Shown here piece after piece: positions 62,672 through 64,000 of a stretch of 64,000 bases of DNA; positions within the stretch are counted from its first letter, which is position 1, and each line of letters starts with the position of its first letter. Position numbers and translations under genes: made by a program. The notes under the pieces are model-generated. The model made no database searches and was not told the DNA's origin. It saw only the letters and a program-made list of their open reading frames with translations. The stretch is from NCBI RefSeq assembly GCF_963678635.1, contig NC_087068.1, positions 13,707,872-13,771,871 of the forward strand. Direction: 5' to 3'. The stretch is from Symsagittifera roscoffensis. Taxonomy: Eukaryota; Xenacoelomorpha; Acoela; Convolutidae.

Positions 62672-63312
62672 TTTTTCTTTGATGTTCGAACTGCTCAAGA
62701 AAGTCAATGTTTTTTCTTATGTTTACTTGCGTTTATCACTCTTTTCCGATCTTCGATTGGCTATGGTTTTTAAATTGCAGCTCGGATCATCCGCTGTCGG
62801 ACGTTGTGAAAACATTTAAAAAGTAAATTTCCGATTTAAAGTTTAATTTTTTTCACTAGTGTTTTTAATGTGGATAACTTGAGCTGGGATGAAAACAAAA
62901 TTACTTAGCATGCACTTCATTGTTGATTAAAGTGAAATTTTAGTTAGTCAAGCTTTTTTGTATTTTGACTGCGCTCAGTTTCATCGTGAAGATTGGTTAA
63001 TATTTGATTCACTTAAGTGGATTGAATTTTGATTTCTCATTACCCGTGCGATAAGCAAGGGTATTGCAATCAGGTACTAGTTTTTTTTGGTAAATAACTT
63101 TGTTTACAGGACTCTTTTCATCTGGATTTCCTGGAAGCCTGTTATCATCAAATTTACCGCTGCAGATATACTGTGTGTCCTATTTACACTAGCGTCAGCT
63201 TAGTTTGTTATCATGAACATTCTTTTTTTTCTAATCTAACTGGCAAATAAGTGTTCATTAAAATTCTTCACTTATTTGAAAAATCTCAGTGTAGCATTGA
63301 AAGTTGCATAGC

Positions 63313-63432
63313 ATCTGCTATCGGCTTTACTTTTGGATAGTGTTCAATCTTCTATGTACTAGAAAGCTTCCGTGGCGGAATGTGTGACTCTTAATCTTAA
63401 GGTCACAGGTTCGAATCTATGTGTGGCCGAAT
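63313..63432 (+). repeat. tRNA-Lys(CUU)-like SINE
   Basis: Anticodon arm GACTCTTAATCTTAAGGTC and box B GGTTCGAATCT (63408) resemble a tRNA-Lys. The D-arm is shortened and the acceptor ends do not pair, so it is a tRNA-derived repeat and not a working tRNA gene. The leading 55 bp are shared with the copy at 62583. Confidence 0.65.
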
Positions 63433-64000
63433 TTTAGCTAATGCGAGGCTTATTTACACTTTTTTATTATAGTTTGTAAATTCGATTTTTGTCGTGTTCT
63501 CGCTAGTGTTTGCGAAGCAGGGCTTGGCTTCTGTGTCGAAATTATTTCTCCTATTAGGAATTGTCTAGTTGGTTATAATTCTACCATCTCGATTTATTAC
63601 ATTTTTTTTTTCGACTAAGAATTTTTGTTCTATATTATATCGGTTTTTTGACCTCATATTGCGTCAAATTGTTCGACGAGCGAAAACGACTTTTTGTGTG
63701 CATGTGTTTTTGAGGGTGAGGGCGACTTACTAATTTTTTTTAACTTCAATTTTTTTGAATTTTTCTTCGGCTTTTTTTCCTTTGTTTTTCCGACTATATA
63801 ATATCAGCGAATTTGCCTAATTTTGCGCTGTTTGATGAGCAAAACAATTTTTGTATATGTGTTTGTAAATTTTGAGGCTGAGCTGTACTTCATAACTTTT
63901 TATCAGTTTTAAATTTTTTTGAATTTTTTTCGTCTTTTCGTTTTTAATTTTCCTTTTTTTACTTGATAAATTTCTTCCTGAATACTATATTGGATGAATG

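Larger units (their letters stand above)
61012..64000 (+). other. Right-hand region after the last exon seen: repeats, no gene found
   Basis: Probably the next intron of the macroglobulin gene. It holds a ~118-bp direct repeat (61500-61725), two copies of a tRNA-Lys-like SINE piece, two GCGAAG-type motifs (62060 and 63505) and AT-rich spacers. I could not place another exon with confidence. Confidence 0.55.

Noticed and set aside
62783-62824. Possible further macroglobulin exon after TTGCAG
   Set aside because: Borders are acceptable but the 14 residues do not resemble the expected macroglobulin sequence.
63366-63432. Functional tRNA-Lys gene
   Set aside because: Anticodon and T-arm resemble tRNA-Lys, but the D-arm is shortened, the acceptor does not pair, and a truncated copy sits nearby, so it is a SINE.

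Overview
The window is animal (metazoan) nuclear DNA, probably from an invertebrate. It holds two intron-containing host genes of animal-type families, a GC-richer giant LTR retrotransposon at the left, and long AT-rich introns full of degraded transposons and SINE-like pieces. I cannot name the species. Both host genes and nearly all intact mobile-element genes are on the + strand.

Bases 1-26411 are a nest of LTR elements. Element B (1009-24009, 23,001 bp) is an essentially complete Ty3/Gypsy-type element with two 916-bp LTRs that I read as identical. Its order is LTR, a 2.6-kb leader with a 70-bp triplication and a ~780-bp minisatellite, a coiled-coil ORF1, gag (capsid plus two CCHC knuckles), protease, RT-RNase H-integrase with a long C-terminal tail, a huge third ORF of about 2,950 codons in the env position, and LTR. 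The third ORF contains a clear SGNH/GDSL-type hydrolase domain and a second degenerate SGNH-like domain. B sits inside the third ORF of a related but diverged element A, whose flanks are at 1-1008 and 24010-26088 and whose own 883-bp 3' LTR is at 25206-26088. A in turn abuts an inverted piece of a third related LTR (26089-26411). So at least two families of this giant element carry the third ORF.

Element B looks young by its LTRs but is not cleanly coding. Gag, protease and RT share one frame that is cut by TGA at 6730 and TAA at 7624, and ORF3 has a one-base shift near 22315. Element B is also strongly enriched in the hexamer CTTGAG on the + strand.

From 26476 the host genome resumes. An Asteroid/FAM120-type gene (XPG-like nuclease fold) has exons 26476-26926, 27369-27665 and 41198-42411. 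It carries an in-frame TAG in exon 1, and its 13.5-kb second intron has a GC donor. That intron holds a 2-kb direct repeat, a 463-bp tandem duplication, two copies of a foldback element and two copies of one LINE family. About 480 bp downstream begins an alpha-2-macroglobulin/thioester-protein family gene (42889 to beyond the right edge). Fourteen exons chain in phase from the signal peptide through the macroglobulin domains, and a fifteenth and sixteenth are likely. Its thioester domain lies outside the window. Its introns carry another LINE relic, tRNA-derived SINEs and at least two dispersed repeat families.
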